From Echiichthys vipera (lineage: Eukaryota; Chordata; Actinopteri; Perciformes; Trachinidae), in contig OY829646.1 of assembly GCA_963691815.1 (NCBI GenBank), positions 23,790,938 to 23,854,937 on the forward strand: a stretch of DNA of 64,000 nucleotides, read 5' to 3'. The notes under the pieces were generated by a model. It ran no database searches. It was not told the origin of the DNA and saw nothing but the letters and a program-made list of their open reading frames with translations. Every line of letters begins with the position of its first letter. Positions within the stretch are counted from its first letter, which is position 1. Made by a program: the position numbers and the translations under genes. This document shows positions 13,101-22,720 of this stretch, piece by piece.

Positions 13101-16100
13101 AGAGAGTAGTACAAGTCTGGTTCCAAAATACCAGAGCTAGAGAGAGAAAAGGTCAGTTCAGAGCAGTAGGGCCAGCTCAAGCTCATCGCAGGTGCCCTTT
13201 TTGTCGAGCTCTTTTTAAAGCAAAAACTGCCCTTGAGGCACACATTCGCTCTCGTCACTGGCATGAAGCCAAACGTGCTGGATATAATTTAGCTCTTGCT
13301 GGTATGCTACCTGAACAGGAGGGTATGCAAATAAAATTAGATGTTCTAGAGACATCAAATTACTCCCAAATGGCCCCGTCAAACAGTGATGGACAAAGCT
13401 CCTCTATGTCACCAGTAAACAAAGGCATGGATTTGTCTCCGAGGGCTCTACTGAGCCCCTCGTCCATTAAAGTTGAGGGAATGGAAGATTTTGAGGCTGC
13501 AACCATGTCCTCTGTGAACCTAAGCTTTGATCACAGCAAACTGGATAATGATGACTGCTCTTCTGTGAATACAGCTATCACTGACACAACCACAGGTGAT
13601 GAGGCCAATGCTGATAATGACAGTGCTGATGCAAAGCACAGCCACAATAGCGGTGATTACCTGTCTAAGTCTGGGGGCATAGCCCCCATCCTTGAAACTG
13701 ATGACCAGATGTCCTCAGGGTTGGTAAGCCCTGCAACAAGCTATTATGCTAAGGACTATGAAAATGAACACATAATTGATCACAGTGAGACATCCAGCCT
13801 GGCTGACCCCTGCTCACCAAGTCCTGGAGCCTCAGGTACTAGGAGTATCGACAGCGGAGATCGACCCGGCCAAAAGCGCTTCCGAACCCAAATGACTAAC
13901 CTCCAGCTGAAAGTGTTGAAATCCTGTTTTAACGACTACAGGACTCCCACTATGCTAGAATGTGAGGTACTTGGCAATGACATTGGACTTCCAAAGAGAG
14001 TGGTTCAGGTGTGGTTTCAAAATGCCCGTGCCAAGGAGAAAAAGGCAAAGCTCAACATGGCTAAGCACTTCGGGATAAATCATACATCCTATGAAGGGCC
14101 GAAGACTGAATGCACTTTGTGTGGTGTCAAATACAGTGCTCGCCTCTCTGTTCGTGATCACATTTTCTCCCAGCAACACATCTCTAAGGTGAAGGACACC
14201 ATTGGCAGCCAGATTGATAAGGAAAAAGAATACTTTGACCCCGCCACTGTCCGCCAACTTATGGCTCAGCAAGAGATGGACCGCATTAAGAAGGCCAATG
14301 AAGTTTTAGGACTGGCACAGCAGCAGGCCATGCAGCAGCAGGGTTTGTTTGATAACCCCGCAATGCAGGCTCTGAATCTCCAGTCAGCTTATTCAAATCT
14401 GCAGGGCATCCCACCTGTCCTTTTGCCAGGGGTTGGCAGCCCCTCTCTTTCCAGCTTTAACTCATCAAATTCAGGTACAACATTATTTGGATTAATTCAC
14501 TGATTAACAGCTAAAATTTGAGGTTGAGAGTTGCAGATGTGTTTTTCAACTGAAATGTAACTAACTTCAGTAGTCACATATTGTACCTAAATGTAAAACC
14601 CAGTAACAGTAACCACTAGAACTTCTACTCTTTCCAAAGCTATTTCCATTCAGTCAGTCCGTCGCTGCGGTGACATAGAGCTGGTTGAAAACCAGTTTCC
14701 CTTTAATTACCAGCTAACACTAGCTAACGTTAGCAAGGTGCAACCAAACACTGATTAAGACATTTTCAGGCGACCACAAAGTTACATTGAACTCTGATGA
14801 AGTAAGAACACACTATGAAAGGGTTAAATACTTAAAAACAAGTTCACAGCTTTTTTTAATGTAGGCCTGCACAGTACCTCTATCTTGTTGCTAGCATGGC
14901 CACACATCAAGGTAGCTACAACCTAAAGCATTACCTGCTTTAACATCTATTTTTCACCTAATGGGGCCATAATTTACAAAATGAGCATTGTTTTGTTTTG
15001 AAAAAAAATTGAAACTAGCTATTGAGACAAACTCATTAGGAACATGTTTACTGAGGTAATAAATTAAGTGAGAAAAGGTGTAATTTGGTAATTTTCTCAT
15101 TGACTTCTATACAAACAGACTTCTTTTGGAAACCAGTGAACATGCTCCCTCCTGGACATTAGAAAGTGCAGGTTTAAGGCATTTCAACACTGGCTTCACT
15201 TTCAGACCCAGAAGCTACATCATCTTTATTTTACAGTCCATGTACATAACAAAATTGACAAATAGCTTAAAATGACATAAGCTTTTTATCATTCCATTTT
15301 CATTTACCTCTTCTGTGTATATAGCATATAATGATATATTATTATTATTATTTGATAATATTGTTGAATATTATTTTTTAACTAAATGTGCAGTCACCAA
15401 AGAAACATACCTATTAAGTCTTACATTTTTGTCTGTATTTGAAAATTTCCAGCTTTAACTCCTCCAAAACCTTCAAACCTCCTGAACATGCCTGGTGCCA
15501 GTGTTCCCTCACCGAGCCTCCCCACATCTGGATTACCCAACAAGCCTCCCTCCTCATCGTCATTAGCGGCATCCAGCCCAGCCCAGACCAACACATCTGC
15601 TTCCCACTCAAGCCCGACCTCTACATCCAACTCCACTTGTTCAACCACCCAGTCTAGCTCCCGGCCTGAACCCCCCAAAGAACGTGATGCTGAGAGGGTA
15701 AGAGAGAAGGAGAAGTCCAAGGAAAAGACAGAGAAGCCCTCAACCCCATCATCAACTGGAAGTACCCCTGCCCCTTCCACTTCTGCTGCCAGTGCCAAGA
15801 AAGAGAAACCAGAGACAGCTGTACCTGCCACTTCTATGCCAACACCTGGCATGGAGTATGTGGTAGACCCTGCCCAGCTTCAGGCGCTGCAGGCTGCTTT
15901 GGCATCAGACCCCACAGCTCTCCTCACAAACCAGTTCCTGCCCTACTTTATGCCTGGCTTTTCCCCGTATTATTCCCCACAGATCCCTGGGGCTCTCCAA
16001 GGGGGCTACCTACAACCAATGTATGGTATGGAAAGTCTCTTCCCTTACAACCCAGCATTGTCACAAGCACTGATGGGCCTGTCTCCAGGGTCCCTGCTGC

Positions 16101-17194
16101 AGCATTACCAGCAATATCAGCAGAGCTTGCAGGAGGCACTACAGCAACAGCAGCGGCAGCTTCAGCAGATCCAGCAACCCAAGGCGAGCCAAACTCCAGT
16201 TCCCCCTCAACCCTTGGGGGATCGCAAAGAATCTGCAAAGGATCCAGTGAAAACAGAGGAGCAAAAGGGCAAACACCATAGTGAACCCCCTACTTCCTCA
16301 TCCTCTCCATCCTCCTCCTCTCATGATAAATTACCCTCTGAGCAGAAAGAGATGGATGGCAAAGTTGGGGACCCCCATCTAAACCAGTACATCGTCCCCA
16401 AGGTGCAGAGTAAACTGGCATGCCGCAAGTGTCAAGCAGTTTTCACCAAGGAAGAAGCAGCTATTTCCCATCTTAAATCTAACTGTTTTTTCGGTCAGTC
16501 TGTGGCAAACCTGCAAGAGATGTTGCTGTGTGTCCCTGGTGGCGTAGGTGCCGGGGCTGGAAGTTTCTATGACTGCCTGGCTTGTGACACTACGTTGGAT
16601 GGGGAGAAAGCACTCAGTCAACACCTGGAATCGGCATTGCACAAACACAGAACAATCAAGCGATCAGCCAGAAATGCCAAAGAGCACGCTACTAGTTTAT
16701 TACCTCACTCTTCAGCCTGCTTCCCCAATCCTAACACCGCATCTACCTCGCAGTCTGCCACTCATCCTATCAGCAGCCCCCCTCCCCTGCCAACAACATC
16801 AGCCACCATGCCATCCTCTGCTGTCTCCTTTTCCCTGTGCTCCTCCTCTACTACCCCTCTCAACACCACAGCTGCCGGCAAACCATGGCCCCAGGCCCCT
16901 TTCTCCAGAGCTTTAGCTGGGAAGCCCAATGCCAGTCCCTCCTCTACTTCCTCCTCTTTTCCTCCTATGTCCTCACCTTCAACGGTTACCTCAAGTTCAT
17001 TGAGCACCTCAGGAGTTCAGACCTCGATACCAACAGACGTCTTTACCGACGAGTCTGATTCTGACAGCAGTCAGAAGTCAGCAAACAGGCTTGGCAGGAC
17101 GGCGGAGGAGCCGCAGCAGCCTGGCTTTGTCAAAGACAGTAGTAGTTGTAGTAGTAATCTTGCTAGTGTAGAAACAGACTCCATCAGATTGTAA
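3412..17194 (+). CDS. zfhx3: zfhx3 / ATBF1, zinc finger homeobox 3, C-terminal ~2,600 residues (5 exons)
   Basis: The coding path joins 3412-3548, 4105-4305, 8304-8427, 8880-14474 and 15453-17194. All joins are GT-AG and the phases agree (0, 0, 1, 1), giving 2,598 full codons then TAA. The family is a large nuclear transcription factor that binds AT-rich sites and acts in neuronal differentiation, circadian control, cardiac rhythm and tumour suppression. The part here has two zinc fingers, a giant exon with ten more zinc fingers and four homeodomains, and a last exon with two more. Human ZFHX3 is about 3,700 residues, so roughly 70% is here and the N-terminal fingers lie upstream. The paralogue zfhx4 was considered; the finger after homeodomain 3, the homeodomain 4 region and the last exon, with its GVQTS-type C-terminal motif, fit ZFHX3 better. 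A duplicate label (a or b) cannot be decided. Confidence 0.92.
3549..4104 (+). other. zfhx3: zfhx3 intron, 556 bp
   Basis: GT donor at 3549, AG acceptor at 4103-4104. The acceptor pyrimidine tract is unusual: ten C, one T, then five C (4085-4100), immediately before GCAG. Otherwise the intron is AT-rich up to about 3900 and then GC-richer. No other feature was seen. Confidence 0.85.
4105..4305 (+). CDS. zfhx3: zfhx3 coding exon with two C2H2 zinc fingers
   Basis: A 201-nt, phase 0-0 exon (67 codons), so skipping it would keep the frame. It encodes two zinc fingers: 4108-4179 (YQCPYC ... MTQH) and 4195-4266 (LRCPLC ... LTHLH). The segment MTQHSVQPMLRCPLCQDML is near-invariant in vertebrate ZFHX3 as I remember it. 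The donor is TCA|GTAAGT. The exon is bracketed by a C-run in the upstream acceptor and a G21 run 16 bases after its end; see the findings. Confidence 0.93.
4322..4342 (+). repeat. Poly-G tract, G21
   Basis: Twenty-one consecutive G just inside the intron after the zinc-finger exon donor. Such runs are slippage-prone and their length in an assembly is often unreliable. It could form a G-quadruplex in the pre-mRNA or pair with the C-run at 4085-4100. Confidence 0.95.
4645..4680 (-). mobile_element. LINE-type 3' tail fragment (minus strand)
   Basis: Read on the minus strand the block is a CCCCTTGGGG hairpin followed by CAATAAAGG. This resembles the conserved 3' end of several fish non-LTR retrotransposons. 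The block at 63007-63045 has a similar hairpin plus ATTAAAG on the + strand. No coding remnant is visible beside it, so the element would be strongly 5'-truncated. The family is not assigned. Confidence 0.45.
6197..6275. repeat. Composite microsatellite (CT)n(AT)n(GTAT)n
   Basis: A CT run of about 24 bases passes directly into an AT run of about 34 bases, then four GTAT-type units. A very similar CT-then-AT compound occurs at about 36870-36980. It is intronic. Confidence 0.92.
8304..8427 (+). CDS. zfhx3: zfhx3 coding exon (inter-finger linker)
   Basis: A 124-nt exon between acceptor TTGCAG and donor CTG|GTTAGT (GT at 8428-8429). It begins in phase 0 and ends with one base of a split codon, which the next exon completes as GAT (Asp). 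It encodes a linker with SSEVLPASMFIPVPSPD and a Ser/Asn-rich end. There is no finger or homeodomain. The MF.P...PD core agrees with the matching small exon of mammalian ZFHX3 as I remember it. Identification leans on splice sites and phase as well as on sequence. Confidence 0.85.
8428..8879 (+). other. zfhx3: zfhx3 intron, 452 bp
   Basis: GT donor at 8428-8429 and AG acceptor at 8878-8879, in TTTGCACAG. AT-rich, with no repeats or other features recognised. Confidence 0.88.
8880..14474 (+). CDS. zfhx3: zfhx3 giant exon: ten zinc fingers, four homeodomains, polyQ and polyP
   Basis: A 5,595-nt exon, the family's hallmark giant exon. Zinc fingers: 8990-9067, 9113-9181, 9197-9268, 9548-9622, 9701-9775, 11027-11098, 12059-12130 (last ligand Cys, so C2HC), 12644-12712, 13190-13258 and 14105-14179. 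Homeodomains: 11507-11686 (WFRN, Arg at position 50), 11798-11977, 12977-13156 and 13871-14050 (these three WFQN). Low-complexity tracts: Q26 at 10091-10168, Q18 at 10547-10600 and P12 at 11216-11251. SUMO-consensus sites: IKQE at 12407-12418 and IKVE at 13466-13477. It ends in phase 1, SNS then G|GTACA. The open frame begins in the exon without an initiator; the GTG at 8909 is an internal Val codon. Confidence 0.96.
10091..10168 (+). repeat. zfhx3: Polyglutamine tract 1: 4 CAG then 22 CAA
   Basis: Twenty-six Gln codons, four CAG followed by twenty-two uninterrupted CAA. It continues as Leu-Gln5-Leu-Gln5-Leu and then an Ala-Gln dipeptide run to about 10240. Pure CAA over this length should slip in replication like a microsatellite, so allele length probably varies. 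Glutamine-rich segments in this family are assumed to be disordered regions that support transcriptional regulation. Confidence 0.97.
10547..10600 (+). repeat. zfhx3: Polyglutamine tract 2: 18 Gln, mixed CAA/CAG
   Basis: Eighteen Gln codons follow a His/Gln-rich stretch and precede Ala-Ala-Gln. Unlike tract 1 the codons are mixed CAA and CAG, which should make this tract more length-stable. Confidence 0.96.
14475..15452 (+). other. zfhx3: zfhx3 last intron, 978 bp, repeat-containing
   Basis: GT donor at 14475-14476, AG acceptor at 15451-15452 after GAAAATTTCC. It carries material that looks like fish dispersed repeats at about 14640-14760 (with the palindrome GCTAACGTTAGC at 14723-14734) and at about 15105-15225. 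Retention would add nine residues, GTTLFGLIH, and a stop at 14501-14503, losing the last exon. The splice is strongly supported because the codon split G|CT becomes Ala, followed by LTPPKPSNL as in other ZFHX3 proteins. Confidence 0.9.
15105..15225. repeat. Dispersed fish repeat fragment, unclassified
   Basis: The string from GACTTCTTTTGGAAACCAGT through TTAAGGCATTTCAACACTGG to CAGACCCAGAAGC resembles a non-coding repeat I know from many teleost introns. I cannot give its class, and I see no terminal repeats or target duplication. Confidence 0.35.
15453..17194 (+). CDS. zfhx3: zfhx3 terminal coding exon
   Basis: 1,742 nt encoding 580 residues plus TAA. It opens with Pro/Ser-rich sequence, then a Lys/Glu-rich charged block (about 15680-15810), a conserved hydrophobic core around DPAQLQALQAALASDPTALL and QFLPYF, and a Gln-rich stretch (about 16110-16200). 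A VKTE SUMO-consensus site is at 16247-16258. Two divergent zinc-binding modules follow: 16415-16486 (CRKC ... SHLKSNC) and 16568-16648 (CLAC ... LHKH). Between them is a short glycine-rich GGVGAGAGS at 16538-16564, which corresponds to the polyglycine site of human ZFHX3. The C-terminal part is Ser/Thr/Pro-rich with an acidic DESDSDSS motif and ends VETDSIRL. Confidence 0.95.
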
Positions 17195-17970
17195 AAGAGC
17201 TTTCAGTGATGGACAATATTTAAAAAACACTAAAAAAGACAAAAAAAATCACAAATGGAAAAAACATAAAAAGCAGCAATGTTAAAAATACATTAAAAGT
17301 ATACAAACCAATTTCAGAAAAAGATGTGTAAAGACTAACTGCAATTCCAAAGCTTGTAACCAAAAATTTAAATGTTAGTGGATTGTTTTCCCATATCAAC
17401 ATGCTGGTTTTCGTTTTGTTATTTTATATTTGTTTTACTCAACTGAAATACATGCATACTAATATATGAGAATAGAAAAGATTGCTGCAGTAATGTTTTG
17501 GGTAATGGTAGAGGAATGCTGTACTGTATGGAAATGGACTGCCTCAAAGTTGACAAATGGCCCAAGAACCCTTTTGAAGAAATACGAGTCAACAAGCTGT
17601 CCCTTTGTTTTGTAATAATTTCTACTTAATAGCACAGTCACAAAAAGCCAGTATGTACTGTATGGGAGAATAGTCTATCAGTTTTCTTGCTATTTAAGCA
17701 TTCAGATACCAATGGCTCGCAAAAGTAAAAGAATAATGTAATGTCTATTTTATTCTCAGGTCAACAGTTCACAGATGTTTTTTTTTTTCTGTTACAGAAA
17801 TCCATGTTTTACACCTTTTGTTTCCAACAGGAGATAAGCATTTTTTTTCTTTCAGAACTTGATTTAATAACAGAAAGTTTTGAGTTGAATGCATTTTAAT
17901 AAGGCATTATTTCTGGGCATTCAAAAAGGGTTAATGATTTTCTGATTTTAACATTGGAAATCCTCTTAAA

Positions 17971-17985
17971 GGGGGGGGGGGGGGG
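17971..17985 (+). repeat. Poly-G tract, G15
   Basis: Fifteen consecutive G in the presumed 3' UTR. It is slippage-prone and can form a quadruplex in RNA. Confidence 0.95.
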
Positions 17986-20513
17986 TCGTATCCCATTATA
18001 CCCAGACAAGGAGAGCATTGCAGACATAATAACGGGCGATAAAAAGAGTTTTGATAAAAAAAAAACAACCTTCTGTATTTATGATAGATATGAACATTTT
18101 TGGTGTTAAGTAGATTGTTGCATTGGAAATGAATTTAAACAGTATGGTAGGTTGAAAAAACTTTGTGTACATTTAGCTTTTGTATTGTCCAATTTTAAGA
18201 CGCTTCATTTGATGTTGTCTTGGTCATTCCGATAGACTAGATTATGGACAGGTAATTTATCTCAACTTTGTTTCTGTCTTATTCTCAACTTCTTGGGAAA
18301 GGTTCACCCAAATGCCCCTCCTGACAAGGCAGGATCCTCTTTTTAGAATTATTTAAATTTAATGGTTTGGTTGGTATTGTGCTAACCAAAACAAAAAAGA
18401 TCCTGGGTGAAATATTGAAAGTTTTATTTAATTTAATTTTTGTGTTACCTTTGTGCACTTATCACTGTCTGACTCCTATTTCTCACTCTACTTGTTCCTC
18501 TCTTCGCACTTATTTTTCTCTGCTCTCCTGTGTTTGTAGATATGTACACTACAAAGCAGGTCTTTTGTTCCTCATGTAGTGTGGCTACAGTCTTTATTCT
18601 CATTTTGACATTTCTGTTGTCATAAATGAAAATGAAAAAGAAAACTAATAATAATTCTCATGCTTTAAGACAAAAAGAAAATCCAAAGACTAAACACTTT
18701 TCACCATTGGTGCATAAATATGAGAAAACAGGCTTCTTTATACTTGAGAATTTGTTGCTGTTTTTAGAGGAAAGAAAACAAAGTTTTAAAAGATAAAAGG
18801 AGTACGCATCAGAGTTGCCGTTTTTGCTTCTTTGCAAGCAAACAGGTGGCTTTTTTACGTAAATACCAAAAACCAAAAAGGGCCCATGTCCTTGCATTGT
18901 GGAGTAGCACCGTTACAGAGCCATTGCAGTTTGTAAAATAGAGGTTATTAATCTTTGTTTGAATTTTTTGTCACATTCAAATGTCCAATTTTTTTTAAAG
19001 AAAATGTATAAGGTCTGGTCTTCAAAGACATACGTTTTGCTGCTAATGTAGAATTTTGAAAGAAAAAAAAAGTACCTAGATGCATGCTCATTTTGCTTTT
19101 GGCTAAGCTTTAACTAAAACAAACAATAAACCAATTTCTTGCCTCTGCAACACCTTTTTTTTTTCTTGTTGCAAAAACGGAACTTTGAAGACTGTGAATA
19201 TATGTTCCAAAGGACATTTTGCCGATTTTCTTTTTGAACAGACCAATGTTTAAAGCCAATGATCTATAATGTTTGTAAAGAACAGTGCATTCCAAATATC
19301 ACAGTGGATTTAAGCAAGGACTGATCCTATTTCATTTAATTGCTTTTGATTGTCACAATCTATTTTTTTTTTCTAATTTTTAATGTGACTGTAAACTGTT
19401 GTGTAAAATTTTGCATCATTGGTTGCTGAACGACATGACCTCCATTTGTCATTTTGTGCTGGTATGGAACATTGCTGAAAATCCCTCCATCCAGTCAAGG
19501 TTGTTGCTCACTTGTTTAAGCAAGTAATAGTGGTTACCAAAAAATGTATATAATACATCTGGTACTGATGCGTCTCATAGGTCTAGTAACATTTTTGCCA
19601 GTCAACATACAACTAGTCTCAGAGGGAAATGATAGCTGTTTTGCTGTGGTGTCGTTGCTCCCTTCCTGGGAAATCCACCAGTGACTTGTCTCATGTGTCT
19701 GCAGGGTGCCACTTACACACAGATTACAGGTTTTTAAGGGACATCTTCATTCCAAAGCATTATTTCTGGAAAAAGTAGGAGGTTTTTTGAAGATGTCCCT
19801 TGAGTTCAAATAGCAAGGATGCTTTCATGTCCAAAGAAGTCACCCACTTCATTTTATTGCAATGGAAATGGTTGTGCTTATGTACCCCCCACCCCCACCC
19901 CGATGATCCAATGAACTAATACTTTTATTTTTAGAACCAAAACCATGACATATTTAAATTTTTTGAAACTACTCTTTGGCCACTGTTGTATAGTCAATAT
20001 TTTTGCCCTAATGGATAGAAGGCACAATCTCAGATGTGGGTTAAAGTGCTTCATCTTGCAGAACAATGTGATATGATGTTAATGCTACGGCATACTGATG
20101 AAAGTCAGGAGATTTGGTCTGCAAGCTTACTACTTCTCTTAAGTCCAGTTTCCTCAAATACTGTTCGTATGTACTTTCTCTTTTTGGAAAACTCTTAAGT
20201 TGTACAGCTTCTCATATATGTTTGCCTTATTTTAATTTTCAGACAATGTCAGACATTTATTGTTATTGTTAAGTATTTGTATTTTATTTTAGTTTCTCTA
20301 TATTATTTTGTATCATAAATCAACACTAGCTTTAATTTGAATTGCTGAAATTAAGAAAGAAAAAATATGACCTGGCCACTTTATGGTGTGATAATGTTCT
20401 TTATATTCGTTGCCTACATATACTGTTTGCTCTTATTTCCAAAGTGTAATCTTTTGGGCTCTTTTGTGGAAGACAAAGTTGTGGTCCCTACATTCGATTC
20501 AGCCAGCACATGG

Positions 20514-20584
<71 letters not shown>

Positions 20585-20640
20585 GCGTGTGCGTGTGCGT
20601 GTGTGTGTGTGTGTGCGTGTGTGTGTGCGTGTGCGTGTGT
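20514..20640 (+). repeat. (TG)n microsatellite with CG-containing variants
   Basis: About 127 bases. The first half is a pure TG run; from about 20579 it contains GCGTGTGCGTG-type units. In the presumed 3' UTR this would be transcribed as a long UG run, the class of sequence bound by TDP-43- and CELF-type proteins (known biology; binding here is inference). Confidence 0.95.
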
Positions 20641-22195
20641 TCATAAGAGCCAGCATCAATTCAATTTTTTCTTGTTTGCCTTTTATTTTTTTATGTTACA
20701 CACCAAAACGAACTAAACCACAAAGCTGAATTATGGATAACTGAAATTTAGAAACTACAATTTTAAAGATAATGATCAGAAATGATACAGAAGCACTGAG
20801 CAGTTTTTACTTTGATTGAATTTCTGAATGTGGCCAAAGCTTTATGCAGTTGAAACAAAAAGAAAAAAAAAAAAGTTACAAGTTGTGCCCCAGATAAGTG
20901 TATATTTTATTGTGGCACAAAATGCTATTGTGGATAATTGGATCCACTGACTTACATTGGGATACTTGATTTTGATGGACATTTACAAAGAGAGAGAGAG
21001 AGATAAAGACAAGGTTTTGCTGTAGAGGTCATCTTTTGCCCACTGTGAAAACGAAAGTGTACCTGTATACAGATATAGATATATTTAAAACAAGACATCA
21101 GCTTTTTTTGTTTTTTCGAGATGAAGAAGGAATGAAAAGAGAAATAAAAGGACTCTGGGAAGCTTTGGAGATCTCATTAGGAGGACATGAGAGGCTGTGG
21201 GCACACCAAAACTGGGCATGGGAGCCAAAGGCAGGCTCAAAACAGCTTTAAAACCACCTCCTTATTTGATTACTGACAACGCCGTAATGGGATGGACTCT
21301 GGATCCAATGGACATGTGTGACACAGAGAGGACAGTCTTTAGATGAAACTGAACTTAAGTGGCTCCAGCTGCCTCTTTCTCCTTTCTGTCTGTCTCTTTC
21401 TTTCTCCAGCTCTGCCTCTGCTTCTGCTCTTTGATGGACATTTTCCAAATTTCAGGACAGGATGGACAGACATGCTTGCTTCATTTCTCCCAGTTCATGT
21501 TGCTACCCCGTTTCATTTCCTTGTGCTTGTCTCTGGTTGACAAGTTAAGCTCTCCAGTCAAATGGCGGCTCACCCTTCTCTCTGTTGATTACATAATCTA
21601 AAAAGAGAAATGAATAACAGAGAGAGGGGACGGGTTCTCAAAGCTGTCATTCTTAAAGAGGCAGTTACACTAAAAAAGCGTATTAACCAAAATTAACAAC
21701 CAAACTAACAACCAAACAACCATTTGCTCCAACTTCAAAGATGAACTGTTACTTGGAGCTCTCTGTTACTTTTGTGACTTCTGGTGCCACAATGTTTTTT
21801 TATGCTTTTAGTTTTTCTTTTTGTTTCCTTGACTTACTCCTCCTTCGAGCCTCATAAGCATGGCTCTGTGGCTCCAGGCAGCCCATCCGAGGGTAGAAAA
21901 AAACAGCCTTGCAATGTACAAAAAAGAGCAAGTTAAACCAAAAATGTTGTTCTTGATGTCTTTTCTATACTGTAGTCTTGTTAGCTTTTTTGTTACTGTA
22001 ATTATATGATGAAGATTTCCAGACTGTACCAAATTACATGGAAACTAACATACATACAACCACATGGAACTTCAGACTTTTAAAGAAACTTTTGTCACAA
22101 AACCTTGTTGTCCTAGTTAAGTTGATTGTAGATGGTAATTGAATATACTCCTTTGAAAATATTTCATCAAGTATGTTTCTTGCTCATTGTGATAC

Positions 22196-22201
22196 ATTAA
22201 A
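22196..22201 (+). terminator. zfhx3: Candidate distal poly(A) signal ATTAAA
   Basis: ATTAAA followed by an A-run and, about 25-60 bases on, TG-rich sequence (GTGGTGTGG, GAGTGTTGTGGG). That spacing is typical of a vertebrate cleavage site. Confidence 0.4.
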
Positions 22202-22529
22202 AAAGTATGAGCATAAATTGCAGTGGTGTGGACTCATCTTTGAGTGTTGTGGGATTTGATGACTTGCTATCGATGGACTTTTACAGAATATTGAAAACTG
22301 AAGAAATTTGATTATTCTTTTTATCCTGTCTACTGTAAACAAAAAGTGACCCTTGAAATGCCCAATTTTCGTTTTACCATATATATCATAGACGACCTGG
22401 CGATCAGTTTATTAATGATTCATTTATTTATACTATCACAACAGAAAACAAACTAAGTTTTCAATTGTTTATATCATTATATAATGGTTTGTTTTAAAGA
22501 TATCATATTGTGAAAGTGAGATTTCCATG

Positions 22530-22720
22530 TCTTTTATTTTTATTATACAGCAGGTTGAAATGCTATATAAATACTGCAGAAGTATCAAAACACTCCACAG
22601 AGAAATGCACACAGCCTTTATTCAGAAACCGTGCCTTTAAACAAGCCGTTGGGACTTCTGTATGGTTGTGATGTCACAACCACAAAGTGCTGCAATATAG
22701 TGCAGAAATGCAGAGAGCGC
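22530..22720. repeat. Dispersed repeat copy B (same family as 420-590)
   Basis: Longer copy of the family seen at 420-590. Ordered words: CAGCAGGTTGAAATGCTATAT, ATCAAAACACTC, CACACAGCC, TATTCAGAAACCGTGCCTTT, then TGTGATGTCACAACCAC. Family not named. Non-coding. Confidence 0.5.

Larger units (their letters stand above)
17195..22215 (+). other. zfhx3: Probable zfhx3 3' untranslated region
   Basis: After the stop there is no open frame and no splice evidence. The AT-rich sequence runs to an ATTAAA at 22196-22201, followed by TG- and T-rich sequence (about 22222-22260) as expected downstream of a cleavage site. Earlier candidate signals are AATAAA at 19125-19130 and 21143-21148, so shorter isoforms are possible. 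A Pumilio-type TGTATATA lies at 19545-19552. The UTR would also hold the G15 run (17971-17985) and the TG repeat (20514-20640). The end is inferred; RNA data are needed to fix it. Confidence 0.5.

Noticed and set aside
8909..14503. Free-standing 1,864-residue protein starting at 8909 and ending at 14503
   Set aside because: The first codon is GTG in the middle of an exon that begins at 8880, and the last nine codons run past the donor at 14475 into the intron. Splice phases join it to neighbouring exons.
3412..17194. Identification as zfhx4 instead of zfhx3
   Set aside because: ZFHX4 shares the layout, but the segments after homeodomain 3, around homeodomain 4 and in the last exon fit remembered ZFHX3 sequence better. 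A phylogeny would settle it.
20367..20729. Cys/Val-rich and Thr/His-rich frames near 20.5 kb
   Set aside because: They are translations of the TG repeat.
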